Shown here piece after piece: positions 28,540-38,033 of a DNA stretch of 64,000 nt. The first letter of the stretch is position 1. Each line of letters begins with the position of its first letter. The stretch comes from Bacillus sp. UNC438CL73TsuS30 (GTDB lineage Bacteria; Bacillota; Bacilli; Bacillales; Cytobacillaceae): the NCBI RefSeq assembly GCF_000482325.1, contig NZ_AXVA01000019.1, positions 82,747 through 146,746 of the forward strand. The letters run 5' to 3'. Below the pieces are notes generated by a model that saw only the letters and a program-made list of their open reading frames with translations, was not told where the DNA came from and searched no databases. The position numbers were made by a program, and so were the translations under genes.

Positions 28540-28566
28540 ATGATCGAGATAGGAAGGAAAATCACA

Positions 28567-31500
28567 ATGACCACAATTCCAACAATTAATTGGCTTACGG
28601 ACGTAAATGTGTTTGCAGTTAATCGTCTTCCTGCACACTCTGACCACAAGTATTATGAGACGGTGGAAGAGGCAAAAAGTACTGTGCCGATGGCGATGCG
28701 ACATGTTTTGAACGGAGATTGGAAATTTAATTATGCAGTAAATCCAGCGTCGAGACCGGAGTCTTTTTTCAAAAAAGACTTTGATTGTTCAGGCTGGGGG
28801 AATATTACGGTCCCAGGACATATCCAGCTTCAGGGCTATGGGAAACCTCAGTATGTTAATACCATGTATCCTTGGGATGGGCATAATGAGATCCGGCCGC
28901 CCGAAATACCGATGGACCATAATCCGGTCGGCAGCTATGTGAAGATGTTTCATCTGCCGGACAAAATGAAAAATAAACCTGTATTTATTAGCTTCCAAGG
29001 AGTGGAATCTGCCTTTTATGTGTGGTTGAACGGTGAGTTTGTCGGCTACAGTGAAGACTCTTTTACTCCAGCGGAATTTGAACTTACTCCTTTTTTAATA
29101 GAAGGAGAGAATAAGCTGGCAGTTGAGGTGTATCAGCGCAGTACAGGAAGCTGGCTCGAGGATCAGGATTTCTGGCGGTTTTCAGGAATCTTCAGGGATG
29201 TCTATCTTTACACGGTGCCGGAGATTCACGTTCAGGATCTTTTTGTCCGTACAGAGCTGGACAAATCTTTTTTAAAAGGAGATCTTACCGCGGATCTGAA
29301 ATTTTTATCGGGACCTCCTGCGAAAATTGTAGCTGAGTTGTATGATGCAATGGATAGATTAGTAGTCTCAGTGAATGGTTCTCTTGCGGGAGATAAAGGA
29401 TCCATTTCGCTTTCTGTCGATGCACCGAAGCTGTGGAGTGCGGAGGATCCTTATTTATACAAACTATATGTTCAAGTTTTTAACGAGGAGGACCAATTGG
29501 TAGAGGTAGTTCCACAAATAGTGGGTTTCCGACGATTTGAGCTTGTGAATAAAATTATGCACCTTAATGGTGAGCGGATTGTATTTAAGGGTGTGAATCG
29601 CCATGAATTCAATTGCCGCCGCGGACGGGCAGTAACAAAAGAAGATATGCTCTGGGATATTAAAACGTTGAAGCAGAACAACATTAATGCGGTTCGGACC
29701 TCCCATTATCCAAACCAAAGCGATTGGTATGAGCTTTGTGACGAATACGGGATTTATGTGATCGATGAAATGAATTTAGAAACGCATGGATCGTGGCAAA
29801 AGATGGGGGCCGTTGAGCCATCTTGGAATATTCCGGGTAATAGACATGAGTGGCAGGAAATTGTCATGGACCGGGCGATATCGATGGTAGAACGAGATAA
29901 AAATCATCCTTCCATATTGATTTGGTCTTGTGGAAATGAATCATACGCAGGTGAGGTGATTCTCAATGTCTCCCGCTATTTTAAATCTGTTGACCCAAGC
30001 CGGTTGGTCCATTATGAGGGAGTATTTCATAATCGCGATTATAATGAGACAAGTGATATGGAAAGCAGGATGTATGCGAAGCCTGCGGATATTGAAAAAT
30101 ATCTATCGGAAAATCCAGAGAAGCCTTATATTAGCTGCGAATATATGCATGCGATGGGAAATTCGCTTGGCGGAATGCATAAATACACGGAGTTGGAACG
30201 GAAATACCCGATGTATCAAGGCGGTTTTATCTGGGATTATATTGACCAATCAATTATGAAAAAAGACCGATATGGTCAGGAGTTTTTAGCTTACGGCGGT
30301 GATTTTGATGATCGTCCAACAGACTACGGGTTCTGTACGAACGGAATCGTCTATGCAAATCGGGAGCTTTCTCCAAAGATGCAGGAAGTGAAATTTTTAT
30401 ATCAAAATTTGAAGCTTACTCCTGGTCGCAATGGCGTGACGATTACGAATGAAAATCTTTTCATTGATACATCAGATTATGATTTAGAATATGTCCTTCA
30501 TCTTGAAGGGAAGGAACTCTACCGCAAAAAGCTTGATTTTGTTGTTGCTCCTTTGAGTGATGGACGGGTGGAATTTGACTGGCCAAAGGATATCGCAAGT
30601 GCAGCTGGTGAGTATTGTGTCCATGTCTTCTGCAGGTTGAAGGAAAAGCAGCTTTGGGCAGATGCTGGTTATGAGATTGCCTTCGGACAATATGTGTTTA
30701 ACGGGGAAAGTTTAATTGAGACTCCTCAGCCTGAAGGGGAAATCAGGGTTGTCCATGGCGATGTGAATATTGGTGTGCATGGCAGGGGGTTCTCGGCGAT
30801 TTTCTCGAAACAGGCTGGCAGTCTGATCTCATTAAATTATGCCGGAAAAGAAATGATTGCTTATCCTCCTGCGCCATTATTCTGGAGGGCGACTACGGAT
30901 AACGATAGAGGTTTTTCACAGGATTACCATTCTGGGGTTTGGTATATGGCAAGCTTGGCCCGAAAATGCGTTGGTTTTGAAGTGGAGGAGATGGAAGGCT
31001 TTGTTACGATTTCCTTTACTTATAAATTTTCGATTAGCGATGCGGCAGAAGTAAAGGTAGCCTACAGGGTGTATCCAGATGGCAGCATTCGCGTGAAATC
31101 AAGTTATCACGGAGTAGAAAATCTCCCGGAAATGCCGACTTTCGCCTTTGCTTTTAAAGTACCGGCGGATTATGACCAATTAGAATGGTATGCGATGGGG
31201 CCTGAGGAAAATTACGCTGACCGTAATAATGGGGCAAGGCTCGGCCTTTTTAAGAACACGGTTGCCGATAATCTTTCTGGTTATGTAATGCCGCAAGAAT
31301 CGGGGAATCGGACCGGAGTCCGACGGGTAAATCTCACAAATCAGGATGGGCAGGGAATTCGGATTTCCTCTGTCAGCGAACCGCTAGAGTGCAATTTTTC
31401 ACCATATACAGCGTTCGAGCTCGAAAATGCGAAGCATCATTATGAACTGCCAAATATACATTACACCGTCGTAACGATTGCGGGTAAGCAGATGGGTGTC

Positions 31501-31596
31501 GGCGGGGATGACAGCTGGGGGGCGCCAGTGCACGATGAGTATTTAATCCGTCCGGACCAGGATATGGAATTTGAGTTTATGATTCAGAGAATCTAG
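28567..31596 (+). CDS. lacZ: Beta-galactosidase, glycoside hydrolase family 2
   Basis: 1009 residues, the length of E. coli LacZ. Sugar-binding and immunoglobulin-like domains precede the TIM barrel; acid/base Glu458 lies in WSCGNES and nucleophile Glu525 in SCEYMHAMGNS. The C-terminal beta-gal small-chain domain (PLFWRATTDNDRG, WYAMGPEENYADR) is complete. No signal peptide, so it hydrolyses imported lactose or galacto-oligosaccharides in the cytoplasm. AGGAAGG at 28551-28557 selects ATG 28567 over the ATG at 28540 that abuts the permease stop. Confidence 0.95.
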   Translation: MTTIPTINWLTDVNVFAVNRLPAHSDHKYYETVEEAKSTVPMAMRHVLNGDWKFNYAVNPASRPESFFKKDFDCSGWGNITVPGHIQLQGYGKPQYVNTMYPWDGHNEIRPPEIPMDHNPVGSYVKMFHLPDKMKNKPVFISFQGVESAFYVWLNGEFVGYSEDSFTPAEFELTPFLIEGENKLAVEVYQRSTGSWLEDQDFWRFSGIFRDVYLYTVPEIHVQDLFVRTELDKSFLKGDLTADLKFLSGPPAKIVAELYDAMDRLVVSVNGSLAGDKGSISLSVDAPKLWSAEDPYLYKLYVQVFNEEDQLVEVVPQIVGFRRFELVNKIMHLNGERIVFKGVNRHEFNCRRGRAVTKEDMLWDIKTLKQNNINAVRTSHYPNQSDWYELCDEYGIYVIDEMNLETHGSWQKMGAVEPSWNIPGNRHEWQEIVMDRAISMVERDKNHPSILIWSCGNESYAGEVILNVSRYFKSVDPSRLVHYEGVFHNRDYNETSDMESRMYAKPADIEKYLSENPEKPYISCEYMHAMGNSLGGMHKYTELERKYPMYQGGFIWDYIDQSIMKKDRYGQEFLAYGGDFDDRPTDYGFCTNGIVYANRELSPKMQEVKFLYQNLKLTPGRNGVTITNENLFIDTSDYDLEYVLHLEGKELYRKKLDFVVAPLSDGRVEFDWPKDIASAAGEYCVHVFCRLKEKQLWADAGYEIAFGQYVFNGESLIETPQPEGEIRVVHGDVNIGVHGRGFSAIFSKQAGSLISLNYAGKEMIAYPPAPLFWRATTDNDRGFSQDYHSGVWYMASLARKCVGFEVEEMEGFVTISFTYKFSISDAAEVKVAYRVYPDGSIRVKSSYHGVENLPEMPTFAFAFKVPADYDQLEWYAMGPEENYADRNNGARLGLFKNTVADNLSGYVMPQESGNRTGVRRVNLTNQDGQGIRISSVSEPLECNFSPYTAFELENAKHHYELPNIHYTVVTIAGKQMGVGGDDSWGAPVHDEYLIRPDQDMEFEFMIQRI

Positions 31597-31608
31597 AAAA
31601 AGTTGATA

Positions 31609-31702
31609 CGCAAATAAATATGGTTCATTCGCAAATAAAGGTAATACATTCGCAAATAAAAAAAGTTAATTCGCAAATAAAACTAAAAAAATCGCAAATA
31701 AA
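31609..31702. repeat. Five-copy 21-bp tandem array (CGCAAATAAA core)
   Basis: CGCAAATAAA starts at 31609, 31630, 31651, 31672 and 31693, exactly 21 bp apart; the 11 bp between cores are AT-rich and variable. The array fills the gap between the beta-galactosidase stop and a terminator. Confidence 0.95.
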
Positions 31703-31733
31703 CCCTTAAGAATCACATCTTAAGGGGGTTTTT
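31701..31733 (+). terminator. Rho-independent terminator after the beta-galactosidase
   Basis: AACCCTTAAG pairs with CTTAAGGGGGTT around an 8-nt loop, followed by T. Confidence 0.85.
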
Positions 31734-31788
31734 GCTATAAGAATCCCTTTATTTTGTATATCAACCAAAGAAGAGATAGGTGAAAGAT

Positions 31789-34017
31789 ATGTTAATCCAT
31801 GTAAATCAAGAAACCAAGCAATTTCATTTAACCAATGGCCAAGTAAGTTATATTTTTCATGTGATGAAAAATGGCCAGCTTGGCCACCTATATTATGGGA
31901 AGGGATTAAGGCATCGATCGGATTTTTCGCATTTGCAAACCTATGATGTTCCAACTGCTGCAAGCTGTCATCCATATGCGGATGACCCTGCCTTTAGCTT
32001 GGAAACATTACGGCAGGAGTACCCGGCCTACGGTAATTCCGATTTTCGTGAACCTGCTATTAGTATCAGTAGACACGACGAACATCATATTCCAAACTTT
32101 CAATATCAAACTTTTAAAATACTAGACGGAAAACCAAGACTCGAGGGGCTGCCGGCAACATATGTTGAAGACGTGCAAGTTGCCAGTACGCTTCAACTCC
32201 TCTTAAAGGATGACCACCTTCAAGCGGAGTTGACGTTAAATTATACAATATTCCGCTGCCTTCCCGTTATTGCGAGAAGTGCTCAGGTAGTGAATGTTGG
32301 CTCGCAGAAATTAGTCATTGATCGGATGATGGGAGCCTCGATTGATCTACCCGATAAAGATTTTAAATTTGTCCACTTAGCAGGGACGTGGTCGCGTGAA
32401 CGTCATGTTAAGGAACGAAAGCTAGAAGCGGGTATTCAGTCCATTTCCAGTCTGCGCGGTGCCAGTTCCCATCACCATAATCCGTTTTTAGCCTTAAAAA
32501 GGCCGCATACAACAGAGAATTCCGGTGAAGTTTATGGCTTTAATTTTGTCTACAGCAGTAATTTTATCATGCAGGCAGAGGTGGACCATTATGATGTGAC
32601 GCGGGTGATGGCAGGGATTCATCCATTTGGTTTTAAGTGGGGGCTTATGCCGCAGGATTCTTTCCAAACCCCGGAGGTTGTAATGGTGTACTCTGCCCAA
32701 GGTTTAAATGGGATGAGTCAAGCTTTTCATTCGCTTTATAGGGAGCATCTGATTCGGGCTCAGTGGAAGAAGCAAGACCGCCCGATTTTGATAAATAACT
32801 GGGAAGCCACCTATTTTGACTTTAATGAGGAAAGGCTCGTAAACATCGCAAAATCAGCGAAGGAATTAGGAATTGAATTGTTTGTCCTTGATGATGGCTG
32901 GTTTGGAAAAAGAAATGACGATACGACCTCGCTAGGTGATTGGGATGTAGATTTCAATAAGCTTCCGAATGGGCTAGAAAGCTTGGCGGAGAAAATTAAT
33001 GGGCTGGGAATGAAATTTGGGCTTTGGTTTGAACCGGAAATGATTAGTCCCGACAGCGATTTATATCGGGAGCATCCTGACTGGGCTGTAGGGATGCCCC
33101 ATTTACCGCAAACGCTTGGCCGTAACCAGCTTGTACTTGATTTTTCAAGGCCAGAAATTGTTGAATATCTTTATGAAAAAATGTCCAATATCATCAGGCG
33201 GACAAACCTTTCTTATATTAAGTGGGATATGAATCGGAATATTACGGAGGCGTTTTCGCAAAGACTTGCTGCAAACCAGCAGGGTGAATTTTTCCATCGT
33301 TATATATTAGGTGTTTATCGATTATACGAGCGGTTGACTGCTGTATTTCCTGAGGTACTGTTTGAATCCTGTGCTGGAGGCGGAGGGCGATTTGATCCTG
33401 GGATGATGTATTATGCGCCGCAAGCTTGGACGAGTGATGATACGGATGCGGTCGAAAGGCTGAAAATCCAATACGGAACATCGTTCGCCTATCCAATTTA
33501 TAGTATGGGGTCACATGTATCGGCTGTCCCGAATCACCAAACGTTACGGTTAACCCCTTTATCTACCAGGGCAAACACAGCCTACTTTGGAACTTTTGGG
33601 TATGAACTAAATCCATTGTCATTAACGGATCAAGAGCGGGAAGAAATTAAAGAGCAGGTTGTTTTTTATAAACAGCATCGCAGGTTGGTACGCGACGGCC
33701 ATTATTATCGTCTGTTAAGTCCGTTTGAAGGGAATGAAACGGCTTGGATGATTGTGAGCCCGGATAAATCGGAGGCGTTAGTTGGCTGGTATAAGGTGTT
33801 AGCCACACCGACCTCCTTGAAGCAGCAAACAGTAAAACTAATGGGGTTAGACCCATCGAAATTCTATAGTGTATTTGGACGGGATCAGATTTTTTATGGA
33901 GATGAGCTCATGCAGGTGGGACTTCAACTTTCAACGGAATTTAATGGTGTTAATAGGGATTCCGCAGAACGTGGCGGCGACTATCAATCCCAGGTTTTTT
34001 ATTTATCAGGTAAGTGA
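31789..34017 (+). CDS. Alpha-galactosidase, glycoside hydrolase family 36
   Basis: 742 residues, typical of tetrameric bacterial GH36 enzymes. N-terminal beta-supersandwich, then catalytic barrel with LDDGWFGKRNDD, nucleophile Asp480 in KWDMNRN, SCAGGGGRFD, and acid/base Asp550 in SDDTDAVER. It releases galactose from melibiose- and raffinose-type sugars in the cytoplasm (no signal peptide). ATG 31789 is preferred, with a weak AGGTG site; GTG 31780 is the alternative. It is flanked by terminators on both sides, so it may be read through from the lac operon or have its own promoter, which I could not identify. Confidence 0.94.
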   Translation: MLIHVNQETKQFHLTNGQVSYIFHVMKNGQLGHLYYGKGLRHRSDFSHLQTYDVPTAASCHPYADDPAFSLETLRQEYPAYGNSDFREPAISISRHDEHHIPNFQYQTFKILDGKPRLEGLPATYVEDVQVASTLQLLLKDDHLQAELTLNYTIFRCLPVIARSAQVVNVGSQKLVIDRMMGASIDLPDKDFKFVHLAGTWSRERHVKERKLEAGIQSISSLRGASSHHHNPFLALKRPHTTENSGEVYGFNFVYSSNFIMQAEVDHYDVTRVMAGIHPFGFKWGLMPQDSFQTPEVVMVYSAQGLNGMSQAFHSLYREHLIRAQWKKQDRPILINNWEATYFDFNEERLVNIAKSAKELGIELFVLDDGWFGKRNDDTTSLGDWDVDFNKLPNGLESLAEKINGLGMKFGLWFEPEMISPDSDLYREHPDWAVGMPHLPQTLGRNQLVLDFSRPEIVEYLYEKMSNIIRRTNLSYIKWDMNRNITEAFSQRLAANQQGEFFHRYILGVYRLYERLTAVFPEVLFESCAGGGGRFDPGMMYYAPQAWTSDDTDAVERLKIQYGTSFAYPIYSMGSHVSAVPNHQTLRLTPLSTRANTAYFGTFGYELNPLSLTDQEREEIKEQVVFYKQHRRLVRDGHYYRLLSPFEGNETAWMIVSPDKSEALVGWYKVLATPTSLKQQTVKLMGLDPSKFYSVFGRDQIFYGDELMQVGLQLSTEFNGVNRDSAERGGDYQSQVFYLSGK

Positions 34018-34205
34018 TTGGCGACAATTTTGGTATGGTAGCGAGGTAAAATGTCGCGTATAAGCTCGATAGGGGTCAAAATCAGGTTTAACTAGAGTAG
34101 AGGTGTCGCGTATAGGGCCGATAGGCGACAAAACCGGGTTGATCCAGAATAAAAATGTCGCCAATAGCCAGGATAGGCGACAATTTAAGCCAAATAGTCG
34201 CCAAC
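34016..34205. repeat. 52-bp tandem array of GTCGC/GCGAC hairpin units
   Basis: TGTCGC begins at 34052, 34104 and 34156 (period 52), with a shorter fourth unit at 34196 (AGTCGC). Most units hold a later GGCGACAA, which pairs with the GTCGC start. A partial unit GGCGACAATTT begins 3 nt after the GH36 stop. Confidence 0.85.
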
Positions 34206-34227
34206 AAACCAAGACACTATAGCCCCT

Positions 34228-34258
34228 AAAAAGAACGGACTAAACCCCGTTCTTTTTT
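34228..34258 (+). terminator. Rho-independent terminator after the alpha-galactosidase
   Basis: AAAAAGAACGG pairs with CCGTTCTTTTTT around an 8-nt loop. Confidence 0.88.
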
Positions 34259-34277
34259 AATAAATTTTAGTAAAAAT

Positions 34278-34309
34278 TTTAGTAAAATTATTGCGCTAAT
34301 TTTACTAAA
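34278..34309 (+). promoter_or_regulatory. Palindromic operator upstream of galK
   Basis: TTTAGTAAAATTA (34278-34290) and its exact complement TAATTTTACTAAA (34297-34309) flank TTGCGC; an extra direct TTTTAGTAAAA copy lies at 34265-34275. Best explained as the binding site of the LacI-family regulator that ends this operon. Confidence 0.65.
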
Positions 34310-34360
34310 GGCGGTAAAATAAAATTAAAGAAAGATTCCTAGATAACGGAGGACACTGAA

Positions 34361-35542
34361 ATGAACGTCACCACCTTAAAAACAACCTTTCAAGATTTGT
34401 TTCAAAGCGAGCCTGAAAAAGCATTCTTTGCACCAGGCAGAATCAATTTAATCGGCGAGCACACCGATTATAACGGCGGCCATGTGTTTCCCTGCGCCAT
34501 TACCTATGGAACCTATGCGGTTGCGAAAAAGCGGGACGATCAGCTAGTCCGCTTGTACTCAGCAAACTTTCCTGAAAAAGGCATTATCGAATTTGACTTA
34601 AATCATCTAGAGTATGCAAAAGAAGATAACTGGGCCAATTACCCAAAAGGGATGATTCACTATATCATCAAAGCGGGGTACCCAATTTCAACTGGCCTCG
34701 ATTGCGTCATCCAAGGAAATATCCCAAATGGCGCCGGACTTTCCTCCTCTGCTTCCATTGAATTGTTAACAGGCGTCCTTTTGAATGGACTATATGATCT
34801 AGAGATACCACGCCTTAAGTTAATCAAATTAGGAAAACAGGTTGAAAATCAATTTATCGGCGTTAACAGCGGAATCATGGACCAATTTGCAATCGGAATG
34901 GGCCAAAAAGATGCTGGAATCTTACTAGATTGCCAGACATTAAGCTATGAATATGCCCCAATCAAACTTGAAAACCACAAAATCTTAATCATAAACACGA
35001 ACAAACGCCGTGAACTAGCGGATTCGAAATACAATGAGCGCAGAGACGAATGTGAAAAGGCCCTCTTGCAACTTCAGCAAAAACTGCCAATCGAAGCGCT
35101 TGGACAGCTTTCAGAAGAAGAGTTTGATGCCAATCAATCCCTCATCACAAACGAAACCGTTCGCAAACGGGCGAAACATGCTGTCTATGAGAATGCGAGA
35201 ACTTTGAAGGCACTGCAAGAATTAAAGGCTGGAAACCTGGAGGTCTTTGGTCAATTAATGAATCAATCCCATCTATCCTTACGGGATGACTACGAGGTTA
35301 CCGGAAACGAGCTTGATCGCTTAGTAGAAGCGGCTTGGAAACAGCCTGGAGTTCTTGGGGCACGGATGACGGGAGCGGGATTTGGCGGCTGTGCGATTGC
35401 AATTGTCGAAAATAAAAAAGTTGAGAGCTTTATAACCAACGTCGGCGCAGCCTATCGCGAAAAAATTGGCTATGATGCCGATTTCTATGTAGCAAGTATT
35501 GGTGATGGAGCAAAAGAAGTAGAAATGGAGGCGGTAAGATGA
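34361..35542 (+). CDS. galK: Galactokinase
   Basis: 393 residues, GHMP kinase. Galactokinase signature PGRINLIGEHTDYNGGHVFP at residues ~22-41, ATP loop PNGAGLSSSASIE, catalytic Asp region SGIMDQFAIGMG and C-terminal GARMTGAGFGGCAIA. It phosphorylates galactose at C1, the first Leloir step. ATG follows ACGGAGGAC. The stop overlaps the galE start by 4 nt (ATGA). A strong palindrome lies upstream. Confidence 0.97.
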   Translation: MNVTTLKTTFQDLFQSEPEKAFFAPGRINLIGEHTDYNGGHVFPCAITYGTYAVAKKRDDQLVRLYSANFPEKGIIEFDLNHLEYAKEDNWANYPKGMIHYIIKAGYPISTGLDCVIQGNIPNGAGLSSSASIELLTGVLLNGLYDLEIPRLKLIKLGKQVENQFIGVNSGIMDQFAIGMGQKDAGILLDCQTLSYEYAPIKLENHKILIINTNKRRELADSKYNERRDECEKALLQLQQKLPIEALGQLSEEEFDANQSLITNETVRKRAKHAVYENARTLKALQELKAGNLEVFGQLMNQSHLSLRDDYEVTGNELDRLVEAAWKQPGVLGARMTGAGFGGCAIAIVENKKVESFITNVGAAYREKIGYDADFYVASIGDGAKEVEMEAVR

Positions 35543-36534
35543 GTATTCTCGTTTTAGGTGGGGCTGGCTATATTGGTTCACACGCTGTATATCAATTAAT
35601 CGATCAAAATTTCCAAGTCGTTGTCATCGATAATTTGCAAACAGGACATCGGGAGGCAATCCATCCAAAAGCAAACTTTTACGAAGGAGATATCCGTGAC
35701 CGCAAGTTTATGCGATCGGTTTTTGAAAAAGAAACCATTGAGGGTATCCTTCATTTTGCTGCGAACTCTCTTGTCGGCGAATCAATGACAGAGCCATTAA
35801 AATACTTTGATAACAATGTGTACGGAACACAAATCGTGCTAGAAATGATGAAGGAATTCGGAGTAAAAAACATCGTCTTTTCTTCAACAGCTGCGGTATA
35901 TGGTGAACAAATGGTCATGCCGATTACAGAAGCCGCGGCTACGAATCCAACCAATACGTACGGCGAAACCAAACTGACGATGGAAAAAATGATGTCCTGG
36001 TGTGAAAAAGCCTTTGATCTCAAGTATGTTTCACTTCGCTATTTTAATGTAGCCGGAGCCAGAGGAGACGGACAAATTGGTGAGGACCACAACCCTGAAA
36101 CACATCTAATCCCTGTTGTTTTGGAAGCGGCACTCGGAAAAAGACCTGCCGTTACCGTATTTGGTAAGGATTATGACACAGAAGATGGAACCTGTGTCCG
36201 CGATTATATCCACGTCGAGGACTTAATTGCAGCCCACTTGTTGGCCCTAAAGTATTTGCAAAATGGCGGCGGGAGCAACGTGTTCAATCTGGGCAGCAGC
36301 CAAGGATTTTCAGTAAAAGAAATTATTGAGACTGCAAAACAGGTAACGGGCATCGAACTTCCTGTTGTCATGGGCGAACGACGTTCCGGGGATCCGAGCA
36401 CGCTTATCGCTTCCTCAGAAAAAGCAAAGCAAGTGCTGGGTTGGAACCCATCTCGAACATCCATCCGTGAAATTATCCGTGATGCGTGGAACTGGCATCA
36501 GCATCACCCGAACGGCTACCAAAAAAAGAGGTGA
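35539..36534 (+). CDS. galE: UDP-glucose 4-epimerase
   Basis: 331 residues, extended SDR. NAD-binding GGAGYIGSH at the N-terminus, catalytic SSTAAVYG and YxxxK as TYGETKLTME, and the typical C-terminal region HPNGY. It interconverts UDP-galactose and UDP-glucose. Translationally coupled to galK; galT begins 5 nt after its stop. Confidence 0.97.
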   Translation: MSILVLGGAGYIGSHAVYQLIDQNFQVVVIDNLQTGHREAIHPKANFYEGDIRDRKFMRSVFEKETIEGILHFAANSLVGESMTEPLKYFDNNVYGTQIVLEMMKEFGVKNIVFSSTAAVYGEQMVMPITEAAATNPTNTYGETKLTMEKMMSWCEKAFDLKYVSLRYFNVAGARGDGQIGEDHNPETHLIPVVLEAALGKRPAVTVFGKDYDTEDGTCVRDYIHVEDLIAAHLLALKYLQNGGGSNVFNLGSSQGFSVKEIIETAKQVTGIELPVVMGERRSGDPSTLIASSEKAKQVLGWNPSRTSIREIIRDAWNWHQHHPNGYQKKR

Positions 36535-36539
36535 AAAAA

Positions 36540-38015
36540 ATGATTGATCACGTTATTCAGCAATTACTAAATCAAGCGCTTGCTGTCCAATTAATACAGA
36601 AGGAAGATGAGATTTATGCCCGAAATCAAATCTTGTCTCTGCTGCAATTAACAGATTTTAAGGAATCCGACCCACTAACAGAATCAGATCTCTCTATCCC
36701 CGATTTGCTTGATCAGATTGTCGATTATGCTTGCGGGCAAGGGATTATTGAGGATTTTTTTGATGAAAAAGAAATTTTTTCAAGTAAGGTGATGAACGGT
36801 TTGACGGCAAGACCGTCAACGGTGAATCAGTTATTTTATGAAAAATATAAACAAAGTCCTCAAACAGCAACCGACTATTTTTATGACTTAAGTAAAAACA
36901 GTAACTATATTCAAATGAAACGGATTTCCAAAAATATTGAGTATAAAGCGGCTACCGAATATGGTGAATTAGATATAACGATTAATCTATCAAAGCCCGA
37001 AAAAGATCCGAAGAGTATTGCACTAGAGCGGGAAGCGAAAAAGAATGATTACCCGAAATGTCTGCTTTGTATTGAGAATGAGGGCTATGCTGGGCGAATT
37101 GGCCACCCGGCCCGCTCCAATCACCGGATGATCCGCGTGAATCTTTTGGAGAAAAACTGGTATTTACAATACTCGCCCTATGTGTACTACAATGAGCATT
37201 GCATTGTCTTGTCTGAGAACCATACCGATATGAAAATAAGTCCGCAAACCTTTTTGCGAATCTTAACATTTGTGGACCTATTTCCTCATTATTTTCTTGG
37301 TTCGAATGCGGACCTGCCGATTGTCGGCGGCTCGATTTTATCCCATGACCACTACCAGGGCGGCAACCATGAATTTGCGATGGCCAAGGCAGAAGCTGAT
37401 TGGACTTTTACACTAGATAGATTTCCAGATGTTCAAGGTTCAGTGGTGAAATGGCCAATGTCGGTTATCCGCCTCCGTTCGGAGCAAAAAGCAGGCCTTG
37501 TGGATGCCGCCACACATATCTTAACGAAATGGAAAAACTATAGTGATGATTCGCTCGGAATTCTGGCGGCTACAGATGGAACACCGCACAATACGATAAC
37601 CCCGATTGCTCGTAAAAAGGGGAACTTTTTCGAATTGGATTTAGTCCTTCGTAACAACCGGACGAGTGAGAAGTATCCGCTGGGAATCTTCCATCCACAT
37701 CAAGATGTTCATCATATTAAAAAGGAAAACATTGGCCTGATTGAAGTGATGGGACTTGCTGTTTTACCGGCACGTTTAAAGGATGAGTTGGAAGAGGTGG
37801 AAATGTTCATTGAAGGCCAATCAGCAGTGGTTGCAGACTATCATTTGGAGTGGGCTGAGCAGTTAAAATCACGTTTTGCAGGCGAAATGAATACGGGATT
37901 ATTCGTAAAAGAAGAAGTGGGTAAGAAGTTCTTGCGGGTTCTCGAGGATGCCGGTGTATTTAAACGAAATGAAGATGGAGCAGCCGGGTTTAAACGTTTT
38001 ATTGCGTCATTATAA
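36540..38015 (+). CDS. galT: UDP-glucose--hexose-1-phosphate uridylyltransferase
   Basis: 491 residues, the longer Gram-positive GalT type. Active-site region ILSHDHYQGGNHEFAMAKAEADW; further family phrases NEGYAGRIGHPARSNHR and EHCIVLSENHTDM. It exchanges UMP between UDP-glucose and galactose-1-phosphate. ATG 36540 follows AGAGGTG; the open frame extends upstream into galE without a ribosome site. Confidence 0.96.
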   Translation: MIDHVIQQLLNQALAVQLIQKEDEIYARNQILSLLQLTDFKESDPLTESDLSIPDLLDQIVDYACGQGIIEDFFDEKEIFSSKVMNGLTARPSTVNQLFYEKYKQSPQTATDYFYDLSKNSNYIQMKRISKNIEYKAATEYGELDITINLSKPEKDPKSIALEREAKKNDYPKCLLCIENEGYAGRIGHPARSNHRMIRVNLLEKNWYLQYSPYVYYNEHCIVLSENHTDMKISPQTFLRILTFVDLFPHYFLGSNADLPIVGGSILSHDHYQGGNHEFAMAKAEADWTFTLDRFPDVQGSVVKWPMSVIRLRSEQKAGLVDAATHILTKWKNYSDDSLGILAATDGTPHNTITPIARKKGNFFELDLVLRNNRTSEKYPLGIFHPHQDVHHIKKENIGLIEVMGLAVLPARLKDELEEVEMFIEGQSAVVADYHLEWAEQLKSRFAGEMNTGLFVKEEVGKKFLRVLEDAGVFKRNEDGAAGFKRFIASL

Positions 38016-38033
38016 ACGAAGGAGCAACAATCC

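Noticed and set aside
31609..31702. Possible CRISPR array
   Set aside because: Repeat core is only 10 bp with 11-bp spacers, no dyad and no cas genes in the window.
34016..34205. Possible CRISPR or tRNA-like cluster
   Set aside because: Units are degenerate over their whole length, no constant repeat/variable spacer pattern, and no cloverleaf could be drawn.
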